The notes: a model not told the origin generated them from the sequence alone. A stretch of 64,000 nt of DNA from GCA-003244245 sp036266995 (GCA_036266995.1 DATAWX010000106.1:1-64000); one strand, 5' to 3'; positions 43,300 to 59,475 are shown, counted from the first letter of the stretch. Program-made: numbers and translations.

Positions 43300-44493
43300 T
43301 CAGGTGAGAATCTTGGTTACTCGGCCCGCACCGACGGTGCGGCCACCCTCGCGGATCGCGAACTTCAGATTCTCGTCCATCGCGACCGGTTGGATGAGCT
43401 GCACCACCATCTCGGTGTTGTCGCCCGGCATGACCATCTCGGTGCCTTCAGGCAGCGTCACGACACCGGTCACGTCGGTGGTACGGAAGTAGAACTGCGG
43501 CCGGTAGTTATTGAAGAAGGGAGTGTGCCGGCCGCCCTCGTCCTTGGACAGGATGTAGACCTGAGCCTCGAACTGAGTGTGCGGGGTGTTGGTGCCCGGC
43601 TTGATGACGACCTGGCCGCGCTCGACATCCTCGCGCTTGATACCGCGAAGCAGCAGGCCCACGTTGTCGCCAGCCCGGCCCTCATCGAGCAGCTTGCGGA
43701 ACATCTCGACGCCGGTGACGGTGGTCTTCGCCGACTTCTCCTTGATGCCGATGATCTCCACCTCCTCGCTCACCTTGACGATGCCGCGCTCTACCCGGCC
43801 GGTGACCACAGTGCCGCGACCGGTGATGGTGAAGACGTCCTCGATCGGCATGAGGAACGGCTTCTCGATCTCGCGCACCGGCTCCGGGATGTTGTCATCC
43901 ACGGCATCCATCAGTTCCAAGACCTTCGAACTCCACTCCGCGTCGCCCTCAAGCGCCTTGAGCGCCGACACCCGGACGATCGGCAGGTCGTCACCGGGAT
44001 ACTCCTGGCTCGACAGCAGCTCGCGGACCTCGAGCTCGACGAGCTCCATGATCTCCTCGTCGTCGACCATGTCAGCTTTGTTCAGCGCGACGACGATGTA
44101 GGGCACGCCGACCTGGCGGGCCAGCAACACATGCTCGCGGGTCTGCGGCATCGGGCCGTCAGTGGCGGCCACCACCAGGATGGCACCGTCCATCTGGGCC
44201 GCACCGGTGATCATGTTCTTGATGTAGTCCGCATGCCCCGGGCAGTCGACGTGAGCGTAGTGCCGCTTCTCGGTCTGGTACTCGACGTGCGCGATCGAGA
44301 TCGTAATGCCCCGCTGCCTCTCTTCAGGGGCCTTGTCGATGCTGTCGAACGCCGAAGCCTCGTTCACGTCCGGGAACTTGTCGTGCAAGACCTTGGTGAT
44401 CGCCGCAGTCAGCGTGGTCTTGCCGTGGTCGATGTGACCGATGGTTCCGATGTTGACGTGCGGCTTGGTCCGCTGGAACTTCGCCTTCGCCAC
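43300..44493 (-). CDS. tuf: elongation factor Tu
   Basis: 397 residues from GTG 44493, behind AGGAGG. Delivers aminoacyl-tRNA to the ribosome. G1 GHIDHGKT, switch I with RGITI, G3 DCPGHADY, G4 NKAD, and the domain II-III sequence GRGTVVTGRVERG and MVMPGDNTEM. The upstream in-frame start would add 19 residues unlike EF-Tu. It is 162 bases after fusA; a perfect 18-base palindrome lies in that gap (44621-44638). The tuf gene is probably cotranscribed with fusA and ends at its own terminator. Confidence 0.98.
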   Translation of the reverse strand: MAKAKFQRTKPHVNIGTIGHIDHGKTTLTAAITKVLHDKFPDVNEASAFDSIDKAPEERQRGITISIAHVEYQTEKRHYAHVDCPGHADYIKNMITGAAQMDGAILVVAATDGPMPQTREHVLLARQVGVPYIVVALNKADMVDDEEIMELVELEVRELLSSQEYPGDDLPIVRVSALKALEGDAEWSSKVLELMDAVDDNIPEPVREIEKPFLMPIEDVFTITGRGTVVTGRVERGIVKVSEEVEIIGIKEKSAKTTVTGVEMFRKLLDEGRAGDNVGLLLRGIKREDVERGQVVIKPGTNTPHTQFEAQVYILSKDEGGRHTPFFNNYRPQFYFRTTDVTGVVTLPEGTEMVMPGDNTEMVVQLIQPVAMDENLKFAIREGGRTVGAGRVTKILT

Positions 44494-44655
44494 TGGTCTC
44501 GTCCTCCTGGACTCGTTCTCTTGGATCCGCTTGATCAGCGGGACCGTCACCGGTCCTGATGTAGCGGCATGCTGTCAGGTGGTCTCGCGCGGACCTCCCG
44601 AGAGGGTCCCGGTGCCCGCTGCTGCGGCTAGCCGCAGCCGGAGAAAATCAGGTCA

Positions 44656-46752
44656 TCATTCGCCCGTCGCCTTCGCGATAATCTCCTTGGACACGCTGGC
44701 CGGGACCTCCGCGTAGGAGTCGAACTGCATGGTGTAGTTCGCCCGGCCCTGAGTCCGCGACCGCAGGTCGCCGACATATCCGAACATCTCCGACAGCGGT
44801 ACCAACGCTTGAATGATGCGGGAACCGCTGCGCTCATCCATATGCTGAATATGGCCCCGCCGGGAGTTGAGGTCGCCGATGACGTCGCCCATGTAGTCCT
44901 CGGGAGTAGTCACCTCGACTGCCATCATCGGCTCCAGGATCACCGGGCCGGCCCTGCGCGCCGCCTCCTTGAACGCCATCGATCCGGCGATCTTGAAGGC
45001 CATCTCGGAGGAGTCCACCTCGTGGTACGCACCGTCGAGCAGGGTGACCTTCAGACCGACCAACGGATAGCCGGCGAGCACGCCGTACTGCATTGCGTCC
45101 TGCGCGCCGGCATCCACCGAGGGGATGTACTCCCTGGGGATCCGCCCACCGCTGACCTTGTTGTCGAACTCATAGAGTGCGCCATCGGTGCTCTGCAGCG
45201 GCTCCAGTTTGATGATCACCCGGGCGAACTGGCCAGAGCCACCCGTCTGCTTGCGGTGGGTGTACTCCAGCTTGTCCACCGTCTTGCGGATCGTCTCCCG
45301 ATAGGCCACCTGCGGCTTGCCGATGTTCGCCTCGACCTTGTAGTCGCTGCGCATCCGGTTCACCAGCACCTCAAGGTGCAGCTCGCCCATCCCGGCGATG
45401 ATCGTCTGCCCGGTTTCGTCATCTTGCTTGACCTGGAAGGTGGGGTCCTCCTCAGCCAACTTCTGGATGGCGATTCCCAGCTTCTCCTGATCGCTCTTGG
45501 TTTTGGGCTCGATCGCGACCTGGATGACCGGTTCCGGGAAGGTCATCGACTCCAGGATGATCGGCGCCTGCGGGTCGCACAGCGTGTCCCCGGTGGTCGT
45601 CTCCTTCAGCCCGATCACCGCGTAGATGTGACCAGCACGGGCGTCGTCGACCGGGTTCTCCTTGTTGGAGTGCATCTGGAAAAGCTTGCCGATGCGCTCC
45701 TTGCGCTCCTTGGTCGAGTTGATCACCTGCGAGCCCGCGGCGATCCGGCCGGAGTAGACCCGGATGTAGGTCAGCTTCCCGAAGAACGGGTGCGCGGCGA
45801 TCTTGAAGGCCAGCGCGGAGAACGGGTCCTCAGTCGAGGGCTTGCGGACCGCCGATGTGCCGTCGGGCAGCAAACCCACCACCGGCGGCACGTCCAGCGG
45901 CGAGGGCAGATAGTCGATCACCGCGTCCAGCATCGGCTGCACGCCTTTGTTCTTAAACGCCGAGCCGCACAGCACCGGGTAGGCCTGGCTGTGCACCGTG
46001 AGCTTCCGGATGCCCGCCTTGATCTGTGCCGCGCTGATCTCCTGACCGGCGAGGTAGAGCTCCATCAGCTCGTCGTCGGCCTCCGCAACGGCCTCGACCA
46101 GCTTCTCCCGGTACTCTTTGGCCGTCTCGAGCAGGTTCGCCGGGATCGCCTCGACGGTGTAGTCCTCGCCCTTCTGGACCTCCCCGCGCCAGGTCAGCGC
46201 TCGCATCCCGACCAGGTCGACAACACCCTCGAAGTCGGACTCCGAGCCGATCGGCAGCTGAACGACCAACGGGGTAGCGCCGAGCCGCTCGCGGATAGTG
46301 CGCACGGTGAAGTAGAAGTCCGCGCCCAGCTTGTCCATCTTGTTGACGAAGCAGATGCGCGGGACGTCGTACTTGTCGGCTTGCCGCCACACCGTCTCGG
46401 ACTGGGGCTCGACGCCCTCTTTACCGTCGAAGACGGCGACCGCGCCATCGAGCACCCGAAGCGAGCGCTCCACCTCAACGGTGAAGTCGACGTGCCCCGG
46501 GGTGTCGATGATGTTGATCTGGTGACCGGCCCAGAAGGTGGTGGTCGCGGCGGAGGTGATGGTGATGCCCCGCTTCTGCTCCTCCTCCATCCAGTCCATC
46601 GTGGCGGCGCCGTCGTGCACCTCACCGATCTTGTAGTTGATCCCGGTGTAGAACAGGACCCGCTCGGTAGTGGTGGTTTTGCCGGCGTCGATATGCGCCA
46701 TGATCCCGATGTTGCGGACCTTGGCGAGGTCGGTCAGCACTTCACGTGCCAC
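44656..46752 (-). CDS. fusA: elongation factor G
   Basis: 698 residues from GTG 46752. Translocation GTPase: G1 AHIDAGKTTTTERVLFYTG, RGITITSAATT, G3 DTPGHVDF, G4 NKMDKLGADF, domain IV HRKQTGGSGQFARV, and domain V with GYVGDLRSRTQGRA. Length is standard. It is third in the str operon (rpsL-rpsG-fusA-tuf). Confidence 0.98.
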   Translation of the reverse strand: MAREVLTDLAKVRNIGIMAHIDAGKTTTTERVLFYTGINYKIGEVHDGAATMDWMEEEQKRGITITSAATTTFWAGHQINIIDTPGHVDFTVEVERSLRVLDGAVAVFDGKEGVEPQSETVWRQADKYDVPRICFVNKMDKLGADFYFTVRTIRERLGATPLVVQLPIGSESDFEGVVDLVGMRALTWRGEVQKGEDYTVEAIPANLLETAKEYREKLVEAVAEADDELMELYLAGQEISAAQIKAGIRKLTVHSQAYPVLCGSAFKNKGVQPMLDAVIDYLPSPLDVPPVVGLLPDGTSAVRKPSTEDPFSALAFKIAAHPFFGKLTYIRVYSGRIAAGSQVINSTKERKERIGKLFQMHSNKENPVDDARAGHIYAVIGLKETTTGDTLCDPQAPIILESMTFPEPVIQVAIEPKTKSDQEKLGIAIQKLAEEDPTFQVKQDDETGQTIIAGMGELHLEVLVNRMRSDYKVEANIGKPQVAYRETIRKTVDKLEYTHRKQTGGSGQFARVIIKLEPLQSTDGALYEFDNKVSGGRIPREYIPSVDAGAQDAMQYGVLAGYPLVGLKVTLLDGAYHEVDSSEMAFKIAGSMAFKEAARRAGPVILEPMMAVEVTTPEDYMGDVIGDLNSRRGHIQHMDERSGSRIIQALVPLSEMFGYVGDLRSRTQGRANYTMQFDSYAEVPASVSKEIIAKATGE

Positions 46753-46802
46753 GAGAGTTCATCCCTAGCTGTCTTGACTGTGTCGGTCTTAACCGTGGTT
46801 CG

Positions 46803-47273
46803 TCACCAGCGGTAGTGCGCGAAGGCCTTGTTGGACTCGGCCATCTTGTGGGTGTCCTCGCGGCGCTTCACGCTCGCACCGAGGCCGTTGCTGGCATCGA
46901 GAAGTTCATTCATCAGGCGATCCACCATGGTCTTCTCGCGCCGCTGCCGAGAAAAGGTGATCAACCAGCGGAGCGCGAGGGTGGTGGAGCGCACCGGACG
47001 TACTTCGATGGGCACCTGGTAAGTAGCGCCACCGACGCGACGGCTCTTCACCTCGATCGCGGGCTTGACGTTGTCCAGCGCGCGTTTGAGGGTCACCACC
47101 GGGTCGGTGCCGGTCTTGTCCCGGCAGCCCTCCAGTGCTTGATACACGATCTTCTCAGCCACCGAACGCTTTCCCCGGACGAGGACCTTGTTGACGAGCT
47201 GAGTGACGATCGGCGCTCCGTAGACCGGGTCGGAGTGCAGCGGTCGCTTCGGGGCAGGACCCTTGCGAGGCAT
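46803..47273 (-). CDS. rpsG: ribosomal protein S7
   Basis: 156 residues, MPRKGPAPKRPLHSDPVYG, then LVNKVLVRGKRSVAEKIVYQAL and MNELLDASNGLGASVKRREDTHKMAESNKAFAHYRW. Organises the head of the small subunit and in E. coli regulates the str operon. The start shares one base with the rpsL stop, so it is coupled. Confidence 0.98.
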   Translation of the reverse strand: MPRKGPAPKRPLHSDPVYGAPIVTQLVNKVLVRGKRSVAEKIVYQALEGCRDKTGTDPVVTLKRALDNVKPAIEVKSRRVGGATYQVPIEVRPVRSTTLALRWLITFSRQRREKTMVDRLMNELLDASNGLGASVKRREDTHKMAESNKAFAHYRW

Positions 47274-47647
47274 CAGCCCTTCTCCTTCTTCGCGCCGTAG
47301 CGACTACGAGCCTGCTTGCGGCCCTTCACACCCTGGGTGTCCAGCGATCCACGGATGATCTTGTAGCGGACACCGGGAAGGTCCTTCACTCGACCACCGC
47401 GCACCAGAACGATGGAGTGCTCCTGGAGGTTATGACCCTCACCCGGGATGTATGCCGTAACCTCGACCTGGCTGGTCAGGCGCACGCGGGCAACCTTGCG
47501 CAGCGCCGAGTTCGGCTTCTTCGGGGTCGTCGTGTAAACCCGGGTGCACACTCCGCGCCGCTGCGGGCTCCCCTTCAGCGCTGCAGTCTTGGTCTTCGCG
47601 AGCTTGTCCTCGCGGCCCTTGCGGACCAGCTGCTGGATGGTAGGCAT
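47273..47647 (-). CDS. rpsL: ribosomal protein S12
   Basis: 124 residues from ATG 47647 (PTIQQLVRKGREDKLAKTKT). Decoding-centre protein. Lys43 in TTPKKPNSALRK and Lys88 in GGRVKDLPGVRYK, where streptomycin-resistance changes arise, are both wild type. An upstream extension of 26 residues is not S12-like. It is the first gene of the str operon. Confidence 0.98.
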   Translation of the reverse strand: MPTIQQLVRKGREDKLAKTKTAALKGSPQRRGVCTRVYTTTPKKPNSALRKVARVRLTSQVEVTAYIPGEGHNLQEHSIVLVRGGRVKDLPGVRYKIIRGSLDTQGVKGRKQARSRYGAKKEKG

Positions 47648-47927
47648 GGACCAGCTTTCGTCGTCTTCCGGCTTGCTCTCTGTCATGTGGTGCTGGGTGA
47701 TCTGGTGCTGCGGTACCCCGGCCACGACGTGCCCCGTGGCCGGTTACTCCGTATCCCGAGGTCGGGCGTGTCGCTGTGAGCCCAGCCGCTCGGTCGGGTA
47801 CAAACCCGACGGGAGCTGGGCGGCACCGGCGCCAGATCCGGCGGCGGAAGTCTTTCGACCAACACCACCAGCGGTGCACCGCCAACAGGCATACAGAGCG
47901 ACCCGACCGGAGTCGGGACCGCCAGTA
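47648..47927 (-). other. rpsL leader
   Basis: About 280 bases between the likely rpsL promoter and start codon, with no gene. It holds two small hairpins: GTCGGGT-ACAA-ACCCGAC (47793-47810) and CCCGAC-CGGA-GTCGGG (47902-47917). Confidence 0.55.
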
Positions 47928-47968
47928 AGGGTACCTGGGCGACTTACCGAGGGTCAAAACGGGGTCAA
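47928..47968 (-). promoter_or_regulatory. overlapping promoters for the str operon
   Basis: On the minus strand two TTGACC boxes occur (47963-47968 and 47952-47957). The downstream one lies 18 bases before TACCCT (47928-47933); the upstream one lies 16 bases before TAAGTC (47941-47946). Both fit primary-sigma promoters upstream of rpsL. Confidence 0.65.
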
Positions 47969-48084
47969 GAACCATCTCACCCTCGGAACGTGACCTGCTA
48001 CCCAAAAAGCACAACGCCTACCCTGGTTCATCAATTCCACGACATCGGCGGCCGTTGATAACCAGCGACGATGAGGAGGCAGCC

Positions 48085-49242
48085 ATGCCGGGTCCGCTGG
48101 TCGGGCTGCGGGTTGTCGAGCTGGCTGGGATCGGCCCAGGTCCCCATGCGGCGATGCTGCTCGCAGATCTGGGCGCCGATGTAGTACGGATCGACCGGCC
48201 CTCGGCAGGCAAGCAGGGCCTGCAGCTCGCCCCGATCGCCAACGATCAGATGCTCCGCGGCCGCCGCTCGGTCATGCTCGACCTGAAGGACCCCGCCGGC
48301 CTGGAAACCACGCTGCGGCTGGTAGAGCGGGCCGACGTGCTGATCGAGGGCTTGCGTCCCGGGGTCACCGAGCGGCTGGGTGTCGGTCCGGTCGACTGCC
48401 ACGCTCGCAACCCGCGACTGGTGTACGCCCGGATGACGGGATGGGGGCAGACCGGCCCGCTGGCCGACCAGGTCGGCCACGACATCAACTACATCGCGCT
48501 GTCGGGCGCACTGCACGCCATCGGCAACGCGGGGGCCAAGCCGGTGCCGCCGCTGAACCTGGTCGGGGACTTCGGCGGTGGCTCGATGTTCCTGGTGCTC
48601 GGAGTATTGGCCGCGCTGTGGGAGCGGGACCGCTCCGGTGCCGGTCAGGTCATCGACGCCGCCATGGTGGACGGCGTCAGCGCACTGGCCCAGATGTTCT
48701 GGTCGATGCGCGCTTGCGGATTGTGGAGCGACCAGCGGGGCAGCAACCTGCTCGACTCGGGCGCTCCTTTCTATGACACCTACGCCTGCGCCGACGGCCG
48801 CTACGTCGCTGTCGGAGCGCTGGAACCGCATTTCTATGCGGCGCTGCTGGAGGGCCTTGAGCTCGTCGGCGAGGAGCTGCCCGGGCAGCTCGACCAGACA
48901 GGTTGGCCAGTGCTGCGGCAACGGTTCACCGACGCGTTCGCCAGCCGCAGCCGCGACGAGTGGGGGGCGGTGTTCGAAGGAACTGACGCCTGCGTGGCGC
49001 CGGTTCTGTCGTTCGCTGAAGTGCCGGCACACCCACATATCGCGGCTCGTGGCACTGTCATCACTCTCGATGGGGTGCCCCAGGCCGCCCCCGCACCCCG
49101 GTTCTCGCGCACCCGTCCGGACCGGCCGACACCGCCGCCCAAGCCCGGCGCCGACACCGCCGACGTCCTCGCCGAATGGGGCGTCACACCTGCCGTTGGT
49201 GGCTCTTCAAGGACCACTAACCCCCCGGATCACCGCCTTTAA
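48085..49242 (+). CDS. alpha-methylacyl-CoA racemase-like (CaiB/BaiF family)
   Basis: 385 residues from ATG 48085, five bases after GAGGAGG. CoA-transferase family III fold: LVGLRVVELAGIGPGPHAAMLLADLGADVVRIDRP, MTGWGQTGPLADQVGHDINYIALSGALHAIG with the catalytic Asp, and YVAVGALEPHFYAALLEGL with the Glu of the racemase. These residues favour alpha-methylacyl-CoA racemase, which epimerises 2-methyl-branched acyl-CoA (sterol side chains, branched fatty acids), over a true CoA transferase. The last 15 residues are encoded by the left arm of a terminator hairpin, so the native tail is unusual. Leftward of it is the divergent rpsL promoter. Confidence 0.88.
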   Translation: MPGPLVGLRVVELAGIGPGPHAAMLLADLGADVVRIDRPSAGKQGLQLAPIANDQMLRGRRSVMLDLKDPAGLETTLRLVERADVLIEGLRPGVTERLGVGPVDCHARNPRLVYARMTGWGQTGPLADQVGHDINYIALSGALHAIGNAGAKPVPPLNLVGDFGGGSMFLVLGVLAALWERDRSGAGQVIDAAMVDGVSALAQMFWSMRACGLWSDQRGSNLLDSGAPFYDTYACADGRYVAVGALEPHFYAALLEGLELVGEELPGQLDQTGWPVLRQRFTDAFASRSRDEWGAVFEGTDACVAPVLSFAEVPAHPHIAARGTVITLDGVPQAAPAPRFSRTRPDRPTPPPKPGADTADVLAEWGVTPAVGGSSRTTNPPDHRL

Positions 49243-49283
49243 CATCCGGGGCGGGGGTTGGTGGTCCTTGAAGAGCCACCAAC
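49195..49283. terminator. bidirectional terminator between the racemase gene and rpoC
   Basis: A long inverted repeat: the first 23 bases (49195-49217) pair perfectly with the last 23 (49261-49283), and further imperfect pairing extends the stem towards a loop near 49230-49243. It lies between two convergent genes. The racemase stop (49240-49242) is inside the loop, and rpoC ends at 49296. Confidence 0.88.
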
Positions 49284-49295
49284 CAACCCGGGTCG

Positions 49296-53222
<3,927 letters not shown>

Positions 53223-53295
53223 GTCTCGTTCCTTCTCCCCGTGTTGTCGAAAACACTGGTTGTAGATAAATCCGAAAAATCCTGATGGCTGGTAC

Positions 53296-53338
53296 GTCCG
53301 GCGCGAGGGTGGGCGGGAGGTCCACCCCCGCGCCGGAC
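53296..53338 (-). other. hairpin in the rpoB-rpoC gap
   Basis: A 17-bp stem with one mismatch: 53296-53312 pairs with 53322-53338 over a nine-base loop, lying 16 bases after the rpoB stop. rpoC has to be transcribed through it, so it may be a partial terminator, an mRNA processing site or a stabiliser, rather than a full stop. Confidence 0.7.
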
Positions 53339-53354
53339 GCGGTCTGGGAGCCGG

Positions 53355-56849
<3,495 letters not shown>

Positions 56850-57258
56850 GATTGCGTCCTTCCGAACACTAGCGCCGCCGAGCGCAGGACCTCGTGGTCT
56901 CCTCGGACCACACTCCCGGCGCGGTGTTGGTGCAGTTGCTGATGTAGTTGTTAGTGTCGTTTGCGGTTGTTACCTCAGGTGCTACCTCAGGCTGATAGCA
57001 TCGGCGCAGCCCGACGAACCCCGCACGCAGTGCGCAGGGAAGCGAGGAGAGGGCAGCGCAAAGAAGCAGTCTAACCGCTAGGACGGCGACTGTCCAGCGC
57101 CGTACGAAGACGGCGCGAGCGTGGTCCTAGGGTGACCTGCTTGACGCTCCCCGTCAAGAGTGCATCGTCCGATCAGTGGTCGGATTTGTACGTTCAGCGG
57201 CTGTCATACTGATCGGTGCAGCCGATCTAAGCTGAGGTGACGAGCGCCTCGGGAGAAC
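56850..57258 (-). other. rpoB upstream region and leader
   Basis: 409 bases with no gene. From the Mce-associated gene: a hairpin GATCGG-TGCAG-CCGATC (57211-57227); a palindrome CTTGACG-CTCCC-CGTCAAG (57140-57158); a hairpin GCGCCGT-ACGAAG-ACGGCGC (57097-57116); the promoter; and a leader with a repeated TACCTCAGG (about 56971 and 56982). Confidence 0.55.
57068..57096 (-). promoter_or_regulatory. promoter for rpoBC
   Basis: On the minus strand TGGACA (57091-57096), a 17-base spacer and TAGACT (57068-57073). This is a good primary-sigma promoter; transcription would start near 57061, giving a leader of about 212 bases. Confidence 0.7.
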
Positions 57259-57828
57259 TCAGAACGGCTCCGCGTCTGCGATCTTCCACTTACCGTCCAC
57301 CAGCTGCGCCGTGACAGAGACTCTGCCCGAGGCCAGCAGAGGCGAGGCTTGGCCTGCCTGGTGGGCTTGCTGGTCGAGGAACACCACCACGATAGCCCGG
57401 TCGCCGTCAAGCGATTTGACAGCGAGGGCTGGCACCGTCGCTACCACCACAGCCTGTTGTTGGGGCGCCAGCTCCCGTATCCGAGCGAACTGTTGATGAA
57501 AACTCTGGACGTACGCTCCGGTGACGACCTCGGTGGCAGCTCGCTCGTTGTCATCCAACCGGGCGTAGTCATAGGAGAAGACGCGTTGCACAGCTTCGCG
57601 CACCTGGCCGGAGACCTGGGCGGTGGTGCCGGCATCCACCAGCGCGTCGTTGCTGGCCGCCGCCGACCCGGCCAGTTGGTTGGCCTCGCCGCGGAACCAG
57701 GCCGCGAGGCAAAGGGCCATCACCACCGCAGCGACCAGTGCCACCAGCGTCGCCACTACGGTTACCCGCCGCGGCGCCTTCGCCCCCTCCTCGGTGGACT
57801 CACGTTGTGCTGCGGCCGGGATGGTCAT
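57259..57828 (-). CDS. Mce-associated membrane protein
   Basis: 189 residues. N-terminal cytoplasmic stretch, one membrane helix (VTVVATLVALVAAVVMALCLAAWF, about 22-45), then an alpha-plus-beta domain of the Mam type: FSYDYARLDDNERAATEVVTGAY and VVVFLDQQAHQAGQASPLLASGRVSVTAQLVDGKWKIADAEPF. This resembles proteins encoded with mce operons, thought to support Mce lipid importers. No mce genes are in the window. It is 58 bases after a second protein of the same kind. Confidence 0.82.
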   Translation of the reverse strand: MTIPAAAQRESTEEGAKAPRRVTVVATLVALVAAVVMALCLAAWFRGEANQLAGSAAASNDALVDAGTTAQVSGQVREAVQRVFSYDYARLDDNERAATEVVTGAYVQSFHQQFARIRELAPQQQAVVVATVPALAVKSLDGDRAIVVVFLDQQAHQAGQASPLLASGRVSVTAQLVDGKWKIADAEPF

Positions 57829-57886
57829 CTTGGGGCATTCTCCCTATTCCGGGGCTTAACTGTTTCGAAAACCTACTTCGGGGGGC

Positions 57887-58489
57887 CTACTTCGGGGACG
57901 TACCCGGGGGACATGGTCCAGGCTCCGAGTACACGTCGCCGACCGGCGCCAACGTCCCGACCTTCCAGCCACCACCCACCCGGATCATGTCGAGTCGAAC
58001 GCGCCGGTGCACACAGCTCGGGTCACCTTGGTCGGCTTGAGAAGTGACGTCCACTCCCACCAACACCTGCGCCGTACCGGCGCCCTCGTTGAGCGAGGCG
58101 ACCGCGGCGTCGAGAACCTGCGCGGTGGTGGTCGCCGCCGAGTCGGTGATCGCGCGGGCGTAGGTATTTCGGTTCGCGCGTAGCTGAGCGAGAAGTGATC
58201 CGGCCGCAGACTGCTCCCACAGCGTCAACCCATCCTGCACCCGCCGGTAATCGAGAGTGTTGAGGGTGAGCGTCGACCGTTGCGCGTCGCGCAGCACGGC
58301 ATCTCGGTCCATCCCCAGCGAGAGAGACGTGTCGTGTGCTGCCCGGTACCAGGACACGCCGAACCAGCCCATGGCGGCGAAGGCGACCACGGCGACCACC
58401 GCAACCGCCAGAATTGCGGTCCGCAACGGACCGCCGGGCAAAGTCCGCCCCAGGGCGGTGCGAGTGGTGGCGATGCTGGTCATGGTCAT
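57887..58489 (-). CDS. Mce-associated membrane protein
   Basis: 200 residues from ATG 58489 (ATG 58483 is possible). One membrane helix (LRTAILAVAVVAVVAFAAMGWFGVSWY), then STLTLNTLDYRRVQDGLTLWEQSA and LVGVDVTSQADQGDPSCVHRRVRLDMIRVGGGWKVGTLAPV. The pattern (helix, then a domain starting with a run of about 20 residues ending in Trp/Glu, then two beta segments) matches its neighbour and Mam proteins. Two Cys near the end may pair. The 3' end lies in a short duplication (CCTACTTCGGGG at 57872 and about 57887). Confidence 0.8.
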   Translation of the reverse strand: MTMTSIATTRTALGRTLPGGPLRTAILAVAVVAVVAFAAMGWFGVSWYRAAHDTSLSLGMDRDAVLRDAQRSTLTLNTLDYRRVQDGLTLWEQSAAGSLLAQLRANRNTYARAITDSAATTTAQVLDAAVASLNEGAGTAQVLVGVDVTSQADQGDPSCVHRRVRLDMIRVGGGWKVGTLAPVGDVYSEPGPCPPGTSPK

Positions 58490-58575
58490 CCAGAGTGAGG
58501 AGGTAGAGGTGACGGTGACCGCGGACGGCCAAGGGGTTCGCAGGCGCGCGGTCGCCTACACCGAGGAGGTAGTAC

Positions 58576-59475
58576 GTGAGCACCAGACATGAGCAGGGAC
58601 ACCGCAACGTCGCGCCCGGACTGTCCACGTACTGGCAGGCATGGCTTCCCCCGGACCCGGCCCGGGCGGTCGTCATCATCGTGCACGGTATCCATGAGCA
58701 CTCGTCGCGCTACGCACACGTGGGTGCCCGGCTGGCCGCTGCGAGCTTCGCAGTCTATGCCGCAGACCACCGCGGGCACGGCCGGACCGGCGGTCGACGA
58801 GCCAATATCGAGCGGATGGCCTTGATCGTGGACGACCTGAACTCCTTCGTGCAGTTCGCCGCCCAGCGCCATCCCGGTCTGCCGGTGTTCATGCTCGGTC
58901 ACTCGCTCGGCGGCCTCATCGCGCTGCACTATGCCACGCAACCCCGTGCCACCGAACTCCGTGCCACCGAACCGCGCGTCATCCTGGATGGGCTCGTTGT
59001 GTCGGGGCCGGCGGTGGAGGTGATGGCTGGTTCGGCGCTGCAGCGACGGCTTGCCGGAGTGCTCTCGGCGCTGGTCCCCAACCTGGGGGTCGCCGCCATC
59101 AATGCCGAACAGAAGATCAGCCGGGACCCGGAGGTAGTCCGTGCCTACCGGGAGGATCCGCTGGTGTACCGAGGCAAGGTCAAGGCTCGGACCGGAGCCG
59201 AGGTTCTGGCGGCGATGGAGGGCTTGCCCGCACGGCTGCCGGGCCTGACCATGCCGCTGCTGCTGCTGCACGGCACCGACGACCAGATATGCGCGCTGAC
59301 CGGCTCGACGATGGTGCACGACACGGTGTCGTCGCCAGATAAGACTCTGCGCCGATACCAAGGCCTCTACCACGAAGTGTTCAACGAGCCCGAGCGCGAG
59401 CAGATCCTCACCGACTTGCTCTGCTGGCTGGACCGACAACTCCCCACGAGCCCCGCTCCGCGTTCAGCGGGCTGA
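58576..59475 (+). CDS. monoacylglycerol lipase-like alpha/beta hydrolase
   Basis: 299 residues from GTG 58576, behind GAGGAGG. Serine hydrolase fold: VIIVHGIHEHSSRYAHV (oxyanion HG), GHGRTGGRRANIERM, GHSLGGLIA with the nucleophile Ser near residue 115, LLLLHGTDDQIC with Asp, and GLYHEVFNEPE with His. This pattern is that of monoglyceride lipases such as M. tuberculosis Rv0183. A 15-base tandem duplication (58944-58973) adds RATEL-RATEP between strands. The stop lies in the left arm of a terminator hairpin. Confidence 0.9.
   Translation: MSTRHEQGHRNVAPGLSTYWQAWLPPDPARAVVIIVHGIHEHSSRYAHVGARLAAASFAVYAADHRGHGRTGGRRANIERMALIVDDLNSFVQFAAQRHPGLPVFMLGHSLGGLIALHYATQPRATELRATEPRVILDGLVVSGPAVEVMAGSALQRRLAGVLSALVPNLGVAAINAEQKISRDPEVVRAYREDPLVYRGKVKARTGAEVLAAMEGLPARLPGLTMPLLLLHGTDDQICALTGSTMVHDTVSSPDKTLRRYQGLYHEVFNEPEREQILTDLLCWLDRQLPTSPAPRSAG

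Noticed and set aside
44621..44638. Perfect 18-base palindrome between fusA and tuf as a terminator
   Set aside because: No T-run follows it on the minus strand and no good promoter was found for tuf, so a role in mRNA processing is as likely; not called as a feature.
43390..46815. Very long plus-strand frames opposite tuf and fusA
   Set aside because: Typical antisense frames of highly biased, conserved genes; Leu/His/Asp-rich products without domains.
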